From the NCBI GenBank assembly GCA_003249215.1, contig QKJR01000003.1, positions 1 to 64,000 on the forward strand: DNA of 64,000 nt. Reading direction: 5' to 3'. This document shows positions 17,963 to 26,292 of this stretch, piece by piece (position 1 is the stretch's first letter; each line of letters begins with the position of its first letter). Source of the DNA: Rhodobacterales bacterium. GTDB taxonomy: Bacteria; Pseudomonadota; Alphaproteobacteria; Rhodobacterales; Rhodobacteraceae. The notes beneath the pieces are model-generated. The model was not told the DNA's origin. It did no database searches and saw only the letters and a program-made list of their open reading frames with translations. The position numbers and the translations under genes were made by a program.

Positions 17963-18946
17963 ATGGAAAACCTCGCCTATACCCCGCGCGGCACGCTGGT
18001 GCCGAACCGGCCGATGGCCGATCTGACCTGGCTGCGCGTCGGCGGCCCGGCCGACTGGCTGTTTCAGCCCGCCGATGCCGAGGATCTGGCGGCCTTTCTG
18101 GCCGCGCTGCCGCCCGAGGTGCCGGTCTTCCCGATGGGGGTGGGCTCGAACCTGATCGTGCGCGATGGCGGTTTGCGCGCGGTGGTGATCCGGCTCGGGC
18201 GCGGCTTCAACGCGATTTCCATCGCGGGCGACGTTGTGACGGCGGGCGCTGCCGCGCTCGACGCCCATGTCGCGCGCAAGGCGGCCGAATCCGGGCGCGA
18301 TCTGACCTTCCTGCGCACCATTCCGGGCAGCATCGGCGGTGCGGTGCGGATGAACGCGGGCTGTTATGGCGCCTATGTCGCCGATCACCTGATCGAGGTC
18401 GATGTGATCCTGCGCGATGGCACGCCCGCGACCCTGCCGGCGGCCGATCTGGCCCTTGCCTATCGCTCGAGCACGATCCCCGAGGGCGCGGTGGTGATCG
18501 CCGCGCGGTTTCACGCCGAGGCGGGCGATCCGGCAGCCCTCACCGCCCGGATGGAAGAGCAGATCGCAAAACGCGACGCGAGTCAGCCGACCAGGGACCG
18601 CTCGGCCGGATCGACCTTCCGCAACCCCGCCGGCTTCTCCTCGACCGGGCGGGCGGATGACGTTCACGACCTCAAGGCCTGGAAAGTGATCGACCTCGCG
18701 GGGATGCGCGGCGCGCGCCTCGGCGGGGCGCAGATGAGCGAGATGCACTCCAACTTCCTGATCAATGCGGGCGGGGCCACGGCACAAGATTTAGAGGGTC
18801 TGGGGGAGCTCGTGCGCAAAAAGGTTTTGCAGAGCCAGGGAATTTCGTTAGAGTGGGAAATCATGCGCGTGGGTGATTTCGCACCTGCAGCGGATGGCGG
18901 CGAGACGGCGCAAGGCGATCTGGCCGGGTCGAAAAACGACAAATAA
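17963..18946 (+). CDS. murB: UDP-N-acetylenolpyruvoylglucosamine reductase MurB
   Basis: FAD enzyme that reduces UDP-GlcNAc-enolpyruvate to UDP-MurNAc. It is 327 residues, a type II MurB by length. The N-terminal block [16 protein letters not shown] is followed by the FAD-binding [12 protein letters not shown], then [17 protein letters not shown]. The catalytic serine loop is [11 protein letters not shown], and the C-terminal block [16 protein letters not shown] is intact. After the conserved LEWEIMRVG the protein carries a polar tail of about 25 residues. ATG 17963 is the only sensible start. Two hairpins separate its stop from ddl. Confidence 0.97.
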   Translation: MENLAYTPRGTLVPNRPMADLTWLRVGGPADWLFQPADAEDLAAFLAALPPEVPVFPMGVGSNLIVRDGGLRAVVIRLGRGFNAISIAGDVVTAGAAALDAHVARKAAESGRDLTFLRTIPGSIGGAVRMNAGCYGAYVADHLIEVDVILRDGTPATLPAADLALAYRSSTIPEGAVVIAARFHAEAGDPAALTARMEEQIAKRDASQPTRDRSAGSTFRNPAGFSSTGRADDVHDLKAWKVIDLAGMRGARLGGAQMSEMHSNFLINAGGATAQDLEGLGELVRKKVLQSQGISLEWEIMRVGDFAPAADGGETAQGDLAGSKNDK

Positions 18947-18954
18947 CAACATCA

Positions 18955-18988
18955 CGGGATCATCCCGGGCAACACGGGGTCAACCCCG
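18955..18988. promoter_or_regulatory. Tandem hairpins between murB and ddl
   Basis: Two perfect 6-bp stems in a row: CGGGAT-C-ATCCCG (18955-18967) and CGGGGT-CA-ACCCCG (18975-18988). They occupy nearly all of the 55-nt gap, and the second ends only 4 nt before the GAGG of ddl. Without a T run they are more likely an RNA-stability or translation-tuning element, or a pair of protein-binding half sites, than a terminator. Confidence 0.4.
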
Positions 18989-19001
18989 GAACGAGGCAAA
19001 A

Positions 19002-19928
19002 GTGGCGGGTGTGTCGAGCAGGGCAACCCATCGCGTGGCGGTATTGATGGGCGGACCCTCGTCGGAGCGCGAGGTGTCGCTGTCTTCGGGGCATGAATGC
19101 GCCGAGGCGCTGCGGGTGGCGGGTTTCAACGTGACGGAGATCGACGCGGGGGCGGATCTGCCCGCGCGGCTGGCCGAGGCCGCGCCCGATTGCGTGTTCA
19201 ACGCGCTTCATGGTCGCTGGGGCGAGGATGGCTGCGTGCAGGGCCTGCTCGAATGGCTGCGCATCCCCTATACCCATTCCGGCGTGCTCGCCTCGTCGCT
19301 TGCGATGGACAAGACCCGCGCCAAGGAGGCGTTCCGCGCCGCCGGCCTGCCGGTGGTCGAGAGCCTGCTCGCCGACAAGGCCGAGGTGATGGCGGCCCAT
19401 GTCCTGCCGGTGCCCTATGTGGTGAAATCGAACAACGAGGGATCGTCGGTCAACGTGCTGATCGTGACCGAGGGGGCGAACGGCCCGCCGGTACTGCCCG
19501 AGACGATGCCGCGCACGGTGATGGTGGAAACCTATGTGCCGGGCCGCGAGCTGACCTGTGCGGTGCTCGATGATCGCGCCTTCTGTGTGACCGAACTGCT
19601 GACCGACGGCTGGTATGACTACACCGCGAAATATGCGGCGGTGGGGGGCGCGCGCCATGTCTGCCCGGCGCTGCTGCCCGAGGAGATTTCCGAGGCGATG
19701 CGCGACTATGCGCTTCGGGCGCATCGCGCGCTCGGCTGCCGGGGGCTGAGCCGCGCCGATTTCCGCTGGGACGATACCCGCGGCCTCGACGGCATCGTTC
19801 TGCTGGAGGTCAACACCCAGCCGGGGATGACGCCCACCTCGCTCGCGCCCGAACAGGCGGCGGCGGACGGGATCACCTTCCCCGAACTCTGCGCCTGGCT
19901 GGTGGAGGATGCCTCATGCGACCGCTGA
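19002..19928 (+). CDS. ddl: D-alanine--D-alanine ligase Ddl
   Basis: ATP-grasp ligase that makes the D-Ala-D-Ala dipeptide used by MurF. GTG 19002, with GAGG at 18993-18996, gives 308 residues, matching DdlB length. Longer in-frame starts reach into murB and through the hairpins and are rejected. Motifs present: [44 protein letters not shown], the ATP-binding [13 protein letters not shown], and the metal-binding [20 protein letters not shown]. The last 13 bases overlap ftsQ. Confidence 0.96.
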   Translation: MAGVSSRATHRVAVLMGGPSSEREVSLSSGHECAEALRVAGFNVTEIDAGADLPARLAEAAPDCVFNALHGRWGEDGCVQGLLEWLRIPYTHSGVLASSLAMDKTRAKEAFRAAGLPVVESLLADKAEVMAAHVLPVPYVVKSNNEGSSVNVLIVTEGANGPPVLPETMPRTVMVETYVPGRELTCAVLDDRAFCVTELLTDGWYDYTAKYAAVGGARHVCPALLPEEISEAMRDYALRAHRALGCRGLSRADFRWDDTRGLDGIVLLEVNTQPGMTPTSLAPEQAAADGITFPELCAWLVEDASCDR

Positions 19929-20857
19929 GCGCCGAACCGCGTTATTTCGCGCAACCCGGTCAGCGCCGCGTCGCGGTGAATGCTGCGCGCCCCTCGCGCC
20001 GAGATCCCGCGCCCTCGCGGCTCGCGTTCCGCCTGCAACGGCTCTGGCTCACGCCGCTCGTGCGTTCGGTCACGCGGATCGGCCTGCCGGTCTTTGCGGT
20101 GGTGCTCGGGCTTGGGCTCTGGCTCGGCGATGACGGGCGGCGCGCGGACATCGTGGCGAAATACGAAGACATCAAGACCCAGATCCAGAACCGCCCCGAG
20201 TTCCGGGTGAGCCTGCTCAAGATCGAGGGCGCCGGCCCCGAGGTGGACGAGGCGATCCGCGCCATGCTGCCGGTGCATCTGCCGGCCTCGAGCTTCGATA
20301 TCGACCTCGCCGCCTATCGCGAGACGATCACCCGGCTCGATGCGGTGGCCGATGCGGCGCTGGTGATCCGGCCGGGCGGCACGCTGCAGGTCACGGTGAC
20401 CGAGCGCACGCCCGCGATCCTGTGGCGCACGCCGACCGGGCTCGAGATGCTCGACGCGGGCGGGCACCGGGTGGCGACGCTGATCGACCGCGCCGCGCGC
20501 CCCGATCTGCCGCTCATCGCGGGGGAGGGGGCCGATGCGGCGGTGCCCGAGGCGCTGGCCGTGCTGCGCGCGGCGCAGCCGATCCTGAACCGCGCCCGCG
20601 GTCTCGTGCGGATGGGCGAGCGGCGCTGGGACCTCGTGCTCGACCGCGATCAGCGGATCCTGTTGCCCGCGGCGGACCCGGTGCGCGCCGTCGAGCGGCT
20701 GATCGCGCTCGATACGGCCGAAGACCTGCTCGACCGGGATTTCACCCATCTCGATCTGCGCAACCAGAACCGCCCGACGATCCGGCTGAGCGCGCAGGCG
20801 CTCGAACAGTTCCGCGCGATCACCGGGCAGGCGACGAAAGTGAAGGCGACCCAATGA
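19916..20857 (+). CDS. ftsQ: Cell division protein FtsQ
   Basis: Bitopic divisome protein of 313 residues. A basic cytoplasmic N-terminus (about 1-50) precedes one transmembrane segment (about 57-72, [16 protein letters not shown]). The periplasmic part starts with a POTRA-like region ([12 protein letters not shown] at about 100) and continues with the FtsQ block [23 protein letters not shown]. The start ATG 19916 overlaps the ddl end by 13 nt, and the stop overlaps ftsA by 4 nt. It links FtsL/FtsB to the FtsA/Z ring in the known scheme. Confidence 0.95.
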   Translation: MRPLSAEPRYFAQPGQRRVAVNAARPSRRDPAPSRLAFRLQRLWLTPLVRSVTRIGLPVFAVVLGLGLWLGDDGRRADIVAKYEDIKTQIQNRPEFRVSLLKIEGAGPEVDEAIRAMLPVHLPASSFDIDLAAYRETITRLDAVADAALVIRPGGTLQVTVTERTPAILWRTPTGLEMLDAGGHRVATLIDRAARPDLPLIAGEGADAAVPEALAVLRAAQPILNRARGLVRMGERRWDLVLDRDQRILLPAADPVRAVERLIALDTAEDLLDRDFTHLDLRNQNRPTIRLSAQALEQFRAITGQATKVKATQ

Positions 20858-22188
20858 CCGATCTCTACGACACCCAGCGGGCGATGCGCGCGATGCGCAA
20901 GGCGGCGATGCAGCGCGGCGTGATCGCGCTTCTCGACATCGGCACCTCGAAGATCGCCTGCCTCGTGCTGCGCTTCGACCCCGACACCGGCCTGAGCGCG
21001 CCCGAGACGATCGGCTCGCTCGCCGGGCAGTCGACCTTCCGGGTGATCGGCGCCGCCACCACGCGCTCGCGCGGGGTGCGCTTTGGCGAGATCGACGCGA
21101 TGGCCGAGACCGAGCGCGCGATCCGCACCGTCGTTCAGGCCGCCCAAAAGATGGCCAATACCCGCGTCGATCATGTCATCGTCAGCTTCGCCGGCGCCGG
21201 CCCGCGCAGCTATGGCCTTGCGGGCGAGGTCGAGGTCGCGGGCAGCCATGTCGATGAACAGGACGTGGCCCGGGTGCTGGCCTCTTGCGACATGCCGCCG
21301 ATCGGGCAGGGGCGCGAGGTTCTGCACGCCCATCCGGTCAATTTCGCGCTCGATCACCGTTCGGGGCTCGGCGATCCGCGCGGCCATGTCGGCAAGCGTC
21401 TGGCCGCCGACATGCACCTGCTGACGGTCGATGCCGATGCGATCCAGAACCTGATCTATTGCATCCGGCGCTGTGATCTCGAACTCGCGGGGATCGCGAG
21501 CTCGGCCTATGTCTCGGGCCTTTCGGCGCTGGTCGAGGACGAGCAGGAGCTCGGCTCGGCCTGCATCGACATGGGCGGCGGCGCGACGGGCGTGTCGATC
21601 TTCATGAAGAAGCACATGATCTTCGCCGATGCGGTGCGTCTGGGCGGCGATCACATCACCCGCGACATCGCGGCGGGGCTGCAGGTGCCGATGGCGGTGG
21701 CCGAACGGATCAAGACCTTCCACGGGGGCGTGCATGCCACCGGAATGGACGACCGCGAGCAGATCGAACTCTCGGGCAATTCGGGCGACTGGGAGAAGGA
21801 CCGCCGTCAGGTCAGCCGTGCGGAGCTCATCGGCATCATCCGCCCACGCGTCGAGGAGATCCTCGACGATGTGCGCGCGCTGCTGGACGCAGCGGGCTTC
21901 GAGCATCTGCCGAGCCAGCAGATCGTGCTGACCGGCGGCTGCAGCCAGATCCCGGGCCTCGACGGGCTCGCGGCGCGCATTCTGGGCCAGAACGTGCGTC
22001 TGGGCCGTCCGCTGCGGGTGCAGGGCCTGCCGCAGGCGGCGACCGGCCCGGCCTTCGCCTCTGCCGTGGGCCTCGCGCTCTTTGCGGCGCATCCCCAGGA
22101 TGAATGGTGGGATTTCGAAATTCCGGCCGAACGGCTGGGCGGGCGCAGCCTGAAGCGGGCCTTCCGCTGGTTCAAGGCCAACTGGTGA
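20854..22188 (+). CDS. ftsA: Cell division protein FtsA
   Basis: Actin-like ATPase that tethers FtsZ to the membrane. From ATG 20854 it has 444 residues. Actin-fold motifs: phosphate 1 LLDIGTSKIACLV (about 27-39), phosphate 2 CIDMGGGATGVSIF, and adenosine block VLTGGCSQIPGL. The inserted 1C subdomain is recognisable by the VSFAGAGPRSYGL region. The C-terminus (SLKRAFRWFKANW) looks like an amphipathic membrane-targeting helix. The start overlaps the ftsQ stop (ATGA); upstream in-frame starts lie inside ftsQ and are rejected. A 215-nt gap separates it from ftsZ. Confidence 0.97.
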   Translation: MTDLYDTQRAMRAMRKAAMQRGVIALLDIGTSKIACLVLRFDPDTGLSAPETIGSLAGQSTFRVIGAATTRSRGVRFGEIDAMAETERAIRTVVQAAQKMANTRVDHVIVSFAGAGPRSYGLAGEVEVAGSHVDEQDVARVLASCDMPPIGQGREVLHAHPVNFALDHRSGLGDPRGHVGKRLAADMHLLTVDADAIQNLIYCIRRCDLELAGIASSAYVSGLSALVEDEQELGSACIDMGGGATGVSIFMKKHMIFADAVRLGGDHITRDIAAGLQVPMAVAERIKTFHGGVHATGMDDREQIELSGNSGDWEKDRRQVSRAELIGIIRPRVEEILDDVRALLDAAGFEHLPSQQIVLTGGCSQIPGLDGLAARILGQNVRLGRPLRVQGLPQAATGPAFASAVGLALFAAHPQDEWWDFEIPAERLGGRSLKRAFRWFKANW

Positions 22189-22403
22189 GTGCGAGAATCG
22201 AGCGGCAGTAAGCCGGGCGACGGATTCCACCAGATGATGGTGCATGCGCGAAATACCGCCGAAACGCGGTAAAGAATCCGCCATATTTTGTGGGTCGCCC
22301 TTGTTTTTCAGGTGACGTTGCGGGGAATCCTGCTAAAATCGGCCTAATTTTGGGGACACACGGCCCGGGTGGGGGTCGTTCATAACAATCACAGGCGGAC
22401 AGC
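22189..22403 (+). promoter_or_regulatory. ftsA-ftsZ intergenic leader with probable ftsZ promoter(s)
   Basis: 215 nt without a gene, noticeably more AT-rich than the flanking genes. It contains the inverted repeat TACCGC-N6-GCGGTA (22254-22271) and a TAAAAT hexamer at 22334-22339 that could be a -10 element; its best -35 partner, GTGACG at 22312-22317, is weak (16-nt spacer). Separate ftsZ promoters upstream of the gene are common in alphaproteobacteria. No CtrA-type TTAA-N7-TTAA site was found. Confidence 0.35.
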
Positions 22404-24089
22404 ATGACCCTTAACTTGATGATGTCGGACGACACGGACCTGAAGCCGCGGATCACCGTTTTCGGTGTCGGTGGTGCGGGCGGCAACGCGGTCAACAACA
22501 TGATCGACAAGCAGCTTGAAGGCGTCGAGTTCGTCGTGGCGAACACCGATGCGCAGGCGCTGCAGCAGTCGAAATCGCAGGCCCGCATCCAGATGGGCGT
22601 GAAAGTTACCGAGGGTCTGGGCGCGGGCGCCCGTCCGACCGTGGGCGCCGCCGCGGCCGAGGAAACCATCGAGGAGATCGTCGATCATCTGGCGGGCGCG
22701 CACATGTGCTTCATCACCGCGGGCATGGGCGGTGGCACCGGCACGGGCGCCGCGCCGATCATCGCGCAGGCCGCACGCGAGCTTGGCGTGCTGACCGTCG
22801 GCGTGGTGACCAAGCCCTTCCAGTTCGAAGGCGCGAAACGCATGCGTCAGGCAGAAGAGGGCATCGAGGCGCTGCAGAAGGTGGTCGACACGCTGATCAT
22901 CATCCCGAACCAGAACCTGTTCCGTCTGGCCAACGAGCGCACCACCTTCACCGAAGCCTTCGCGATGGCCGATGACGTTCTGTTCCAGGGCGTCAAGGGC
23001 ATCTCCGACCTGATGGTCCGCCCGGGCCTGATCAACCTCGACTTCGCCGATGTCCGCTCGGTGATGGACGAGATGGGCAAGGCGATGATGGGCACGGGCG
23101 ACGCCTCGGGCGATGATCGCGCCGTGCAGGCCGCCGAGAAGGCGATCGCCAACCCGCTGCTCGACGAAATCAGCCTGAAAGGCGCGCGTGGCGTGCTGAT
23201 CAACATCACCGGCGGCTATGACCTGACGCTGTTCGAACTCGACGAGGCCGCGAACCGGATCCGCGAAGAGGTCGACCCGGATGCCAACATCATCGTCGGT
23301 TCGACCCTCGACCCGAGCATGGAAGGCCTGATGCGCGTTTCGGTCGTGGCGACCGGGATCGACGCGAACACCGCCCATGTCGAGGTGCCGGTTGCGCGCC
23401 GCTCGCTCGCCGAGCCGCTGAAAACCGCGCCGATGGCCGAAGCGCCGAAGCCCGCGCTGACCGTGACCTCGGCCCAGCCGGCGGCCGCCGCCCAGCCGGT
23501 GGCTCAGCCCGTCGCCCAGGCGATGGCCCCCGCGCCGCAAGCCGCCGCGCCCGAGCGCTCGCTGTTCGATGCGCCCGCGCCGCAGATGGCCCAGCCGGCC
23601 GCCGCCCGTGCCGCCGCCCAGCCCGTGCTGAGCGACGAGCTGCCGCCGCCCGCCTATCAGGCGCCGCGTGCCGCCGCCCGCGAAGTTCATGTCGAAGAAG
23701 ACGCCGCGGCCTTCGTCGCGCCGCGTCCGCGCGCCCCCGGCACGCCCTCGCCCGAGGCGCTCGCGCGTCTGCAGGCCGCGGTGAACAAGGCCCCGGCCGG
23801 TGCCATGGGGCAACCGCGTGCGCCGATGGCGGCCGCCCGTCCGGCGGCGCCCGCCCCGGCGCCCGCAGCCGAGAAGCCGCGCTTCGGCATCAACTCGCTG
23901 ATCAACCGGATGACCGGCCATGCCGAAGGCGGCGCTCAGCCCCAGAATCCCCCGGTTTCGGCCCCCGCCCCCGCGCCCACTGCGGCCCCGCGCGCCGCTG
24001 CGCCGCAGCATCAGGCCTATGAGGATGAGAGCGATCTTGAGCAGGATCGCATCGAAATTCCGGCTTTCCTGCGTCGTCAGGCGAACTGA
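22404..24089 (+). CDS. ftsZ: Cell division GTPase FtsZ with long Ala/Pro-rich linker
   Basis: Tubulin-like GTPase that forms the Z ring. It has 561 residues, longer than E. coli FtsZ (383). The GTPase core (about 12-330) has [19 protein letters not shown], the tubulin signature GGGTGTGAA (109-117) and the T7 loop block [11 protein letters not shown]. Residues of about 335-545 form a low-complexity linker rich in Ala, Pro and Gln, followed by the conserved C-terminal peptide [14 protein letters not shown] that binds FtsA and other tethers. Long linkers are typical of alphaproteobacterial FtsZ. ATG 22404 follows an AT-rich leader. A strong intrinsic terminator follows the stop. Confidence 0.98.
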   Translation: MTLNLMMSDDTDLKPRITVFGVGGAGGNAVNNMIDKQLEGVEFVVANTDAQALQQSKSQARIQMGVKVTEGLGAGARPTVGAAAAEETIEEIVDHLAGAHMCFITAGMGGGTGTGAAPIIAQAARELGVLTVGVVTKPFQFEGAKRMRQAEEGIEALQKVVDTLIIIPNQNLFRLANERTTFTEAFAMADDVLFQGVKGISDLMVRPGLINLDFADVRSVMDEMGKAMMGTGDASGDDRAVQAAEKAIANPLLDEISLKGARGVLINITGGYDLTLFELDEAANRIREEVDPDANIIVGSTLDPSMEGLMRVSVVATGIDANTAHVEVPVARRSLAEPLKTAPMAEAPKPALTVTSAQPAAAAQPVAQPVAQAMAPAPQAAAPERSLFDAPAPQMAQPAAARAAAQPVLSDELPPPAYQAPRAAAREVHVEEDAAAFVAPRPRAPGTPSPEALARLQAAVNKAPAGAMGQPRAPMAAARPAAPAPAPAAEKPRFGINSLINRMTGHAEGGAQPQNPPVSAPAPAPTAAPRAAAPQHQAYEDESDLEQDRIEIPAFLRRQAN

Positions 24090-24111
24090 GAACGATCACA
24101 AACGAAGTGTG

Positions 24112-24145
24112 AAGGGCTGGCATCTGCCGGCCCTTTTCTTTTTTG
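24112..24145 (+). terminator. Rho-independent terminator after ftsZ
   Basis: AAGGGC-T-GGCA / TGCC-G-GCCCTT forms a 10-bp stem with one internal mismatch and a short TC loop (24112-24135), followed directly by TTCTTTTTT. It is the clearest intrinsic terminator in the window and marks the end of the murB-to-ftsZ dcw transcript. Confidence 0.88.
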
Positions 24146-24223
24146 TTTCAGTGGTTTGGTGCTGTGTTGGCGGGGTTTTGCCGGGGTGGAGTTGGAATGT
24201 TTCAGTCCGTTACAAAGAGTGAA

Positions 24224-24252
24224 TTGTTAAGCGCGCGGGACTTGCCTAACTG
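24224..24252 (+). promoter_or_regulatory. Candidate lpxC promoter
   Basis: TTGTTA (24224-24229) and TAACTG (24247-24252) with a 17-nt spacer, in the 246-nt ftsZ-lpxC gap after the ftsZ terminator and 84 nt before the lpxC start. The -10 match is weak, so this is a candidate only. Confidence 0.3.
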
Positions 24253-24335
24253 ATGCTGCAGACGCTCGGCCGTTAATCTTCGTGAACACTTCGTGAGCGC
24301 GAAACCGGCCCGGCGGTCAGGAAAGGACTACGATC

Positions 24336-25253
24336 GTGCAGACGACTGTTGGACATCAGATCAGCTTCGAAGGCGTGGGCCTGCACTCGGGCAAGCCCGT
24401 GCATATGGCGATTCTGCCTGCGACGGCCGGTCACGGCATCGTCTTCCGGCGCACCGATGTGACCGGCGCCGATCGGCGCATCCCGGCGCTCTGGGATCAT
24501 GTCACCCCCTCGAAACTCTGCACTCTGGTCGAGAATGCCGATGGCGTCTCGGTCTCGACGATCGAACATGTGATGGCCGCGCTGGTCGGTGCAGGCGTGC
24601 ATAACGCGCTGATCGAGATCGACGGGCCGGAAGTGCCGATCCTCGACGGCTCCTCGGCGCCTTTCGTCGAAGGGATCCGCGCCGCCGGTCTGCGTCTGCT
24701 GGCCGGGCCGCTGCGTGCGATCCGCGTGCTGAAGCCCGTCGAAGTGCGCGAGGGCGAGGCCTGGGCCCGCCTCGAGCCCGCCGCCGCGCTGGAAATCGAC
24801 TTCGCGATCGACTTCACCGATGCCGCGATCGGGCGTCAGGAAAAGACCCTGCACATGGCCAATGGCGCCTTCGTGCGCGAGCTGATGGACAGCCGCACCT
24901 TCTGCCGGCAGTCGGATGTCGAGCTGATGCAGGCCAACGGGCTCGCGCTCGGCGGCACCTATGAAAACGCGGTCGTCTATGACGGCGACAAGGTTCTCTC
25001 GCCCGGCGGGCTGCGCCATGCCGATGAGGCGGTGCGCCACAAGATGCTCGACGCGCTTGGCGATCTCGCGCTGGCCGGCGCGCCGATTCTCGGCCGTTAC
25101 GTCGGGCATCGGGCCGGTCACGCGATGACCAACCGCCTGCTGCGCGCGCTCTTCGCCGAACCCGGCGCCTGGGCCTGGGAAGATTGCAGCGAGGCGCAGG
25201 CCTATAGCCTGCCCGGCGCCGGGGTTTGCGTCGCGGCCCTCGCGGCCGAATAA
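24336..25253 (+). CDS. lpxC: UDP-3-O-acyl-N-acetylglucosamine deacetylase LpxC
   Basis: Zinc deacetylase that catalyses the committed step of lipid A synthesis. Start GTG 24336 with AAAGGA at 24322-24327. It has 305 residues, the standard length. The zinc ligands align with the family: H78 in STIEHVMAAL, H235 and D239 in RHKMLDALGDL (E. coli H79, H238, D242). The catalytic-side ILDGSSAPFV block is also present. It lies after ftsZ as in many proteobacteria, but behind a terminator and so under its own promoter. The 154-nt gap to bamD contains a possible terminator. Confidence 0.97.
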   Translation: MQTTVGHQISFEGVGLHSGKPVHMAILPATAGHGIVFRRTDVTGADRRIPALWDHVTPSKLCTLVENADGVSVSTIEHVMAALVGAGVHNALIEIDGPEVPILDGSSAPFVEGIRAAGLRLLAGPLRAIRVLKPVEVREGEAWARLEPAAALEIDFAIDFTDAAIGRQEKTLHMANGAFVRELMDSRTFCRQSDVELMQANGLALGGTYENAVVYDGDKVLSPGGLRHADEAVRHKMLDALGDLALAGAPILGRYVGHRAGHAMTNRLLRALFAEPGAWAWEDCSEAQAYSLPGAGVCVAALAAE

Positions 25254-25285
25254 GCACCGGAGCGGCACCGCAAATCTGCGGATCA

Positions 25286-25319
25286 GGGGAGCGAAAGGCG
25301 TTTTGCGCCCCGGATTTTT
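25286..25319 (+). terminator. Possible terminator after lpxC
   Basis: GGGG (25286-25289) pairs with CCCC (25308-25311), with a few more imperfect inner pairs, followed by GGATTTTT ending at 25319. The stem is imperfect, so the call is moderate. Confidence 0.38.
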
Positions 25320-25407
25320 CTGTGCTAGGACGGGGCGAAGCAGCCGCCTATCGGGCGGGAAGGATCGGGCCGGGCAAGACCCCGCGCCCCAAGAGGTAGG
25401 GCAAGGC

Positions 25408-26256
25408 ATGGCGCGCGGCAGATCGGCGGCAGTTCGGGTCGGAAGTCTTGTGCTTTTGTCGGCGCTCGCGGCCTGTTCGGGTGGCAAGAACAAGGAACCG
25501 CCGCTCGAGAATTTCACCGCCGAGGAAATCTACAAGCGCGGCGAATACGAGCTCGAGGTCGGCAGTGCCCGCCGGCCGGAGAACGCGCTGCGCTATTTCT
25601 CCGAGGTCGAGCGGCTCTATCCCTATTCCGAATGGGCGAAACGCGCCCTGATCATGGAGGCTTTCACCCAGCACCGGGCGAAGGACTACGAGGCCGCGCG
25701 CTCCTCGGCGCAGCGCTTCATCGACACCTATCCGGGCGATGAGGATGCGGCCTATGCGAAATATCTCCTCGCGCTTTCCTATTATGACCAGATCGACGAG
25801 GTTGGCCGCGATCAGGGTCTGACCTTCCAGGCGCTGCAGGCGCTGCGCGATGTGATCGAGCAATATCCCGACAGCGAATATGCCCGTTCGGCGATGCTGA
25901 AATTCGATCTCGCCTTCGACCATCTGGCGGCGAAGGAAATGGAGATCGGGCGCTATTACCTGAAGAAGGCGCATTATACCGCCGCGATCAATCGCTTCCG
26001 CGTGGTGGTCGAGCAGTTCCAGACCACGACCCACACGCCCGAGGCGCTCTTGCGTCTGACCGAGGCCTATCTGGCGCTCGGGATCACCGACGAGGCGCAG
26101 ACCGCCGCCGCGATCCTCGGCCACAACTATCAATCCTCGCCCTTCTATGAGGATGCCTACAAGCTGCTGCAGAGCCGCGGGCTGAAACCCGAGGGCAAGG
26201 GTGATAGCTGGCTTGCGAAGATCTATCGGCAGGTGATCAGGGGCGAGTGGCTCTGA
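25408..26256 (+). CDS. bamD: Outer membrane assembly lipoprotein BamD
   Basis: Lipoprotein of the BAM complex that inserts beta-barrel proteins in the outer membrane. It has 282 residues from ATG 25408, preceded by GGTAGGG. The signal peptide (about 1-21) ends in the lipobox LAAC with Cys22. Five TPR-like repeats follow, including the typical BamD block AEEIYKRGEYEL, YPYSEWAKRALIM, KYLLALSYYDQID and the TPEALLRLTEAYLALG stretch. The frame is open to 25303, but that segment carries no sensible signal peptide. recN follows after 36 nt, a conserved pairing. Confidence 0.96.
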   Translation: MARGRSAAVRVGSLVLLSALAACSGGKNKEPPLENFTAEEIYKRGEYELEVGSARRPENALRYFSEVERLYPYSEWAKRALIMEAFTQHRAKDYEAARSSAQRFIDTYPGDEDAAYAKYLLALSYYDQIDEVGRDQGLTFQALQALRDVIEQYPDSEYARSAMLKFDLAFDHLAAKEMEIGRYYLKKAHYTAAINRFRVVVEQFQTTTHTPEALLRLTEAYLALGITDEAQTAAAILGHNYQSSPFYEDAYKLLQSRGLKPEGKGDSWLAKIYRQVIRGEWL

Positions 26257-26292
26257 TCCACCGCTGGCAGGTGAGGGGCCTCGGGGGCTGAG

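Noticed and set aside
22254-22271. TACCGC-N6-GCGGTA before ftsZ as a CtrA or LexA site
   Set aside because: Does not match either consensus; left only as an unnamed inverted repeat in the leader.
24284-24298. Near match to the alphaproteobacterial LexA box: GAAC-N7-GAGC upstream of lpxC
   Set aside because: One base off consensus and in front of a gene not known to be SOS-controlled; likely chance.
25303-25408. Upstream in-frame start for bamD
   Set aside because: Would precede and destroy the signal peptide/lipobox arrangement; ATG 25408 gives a standard lipoprotein N-terminus.
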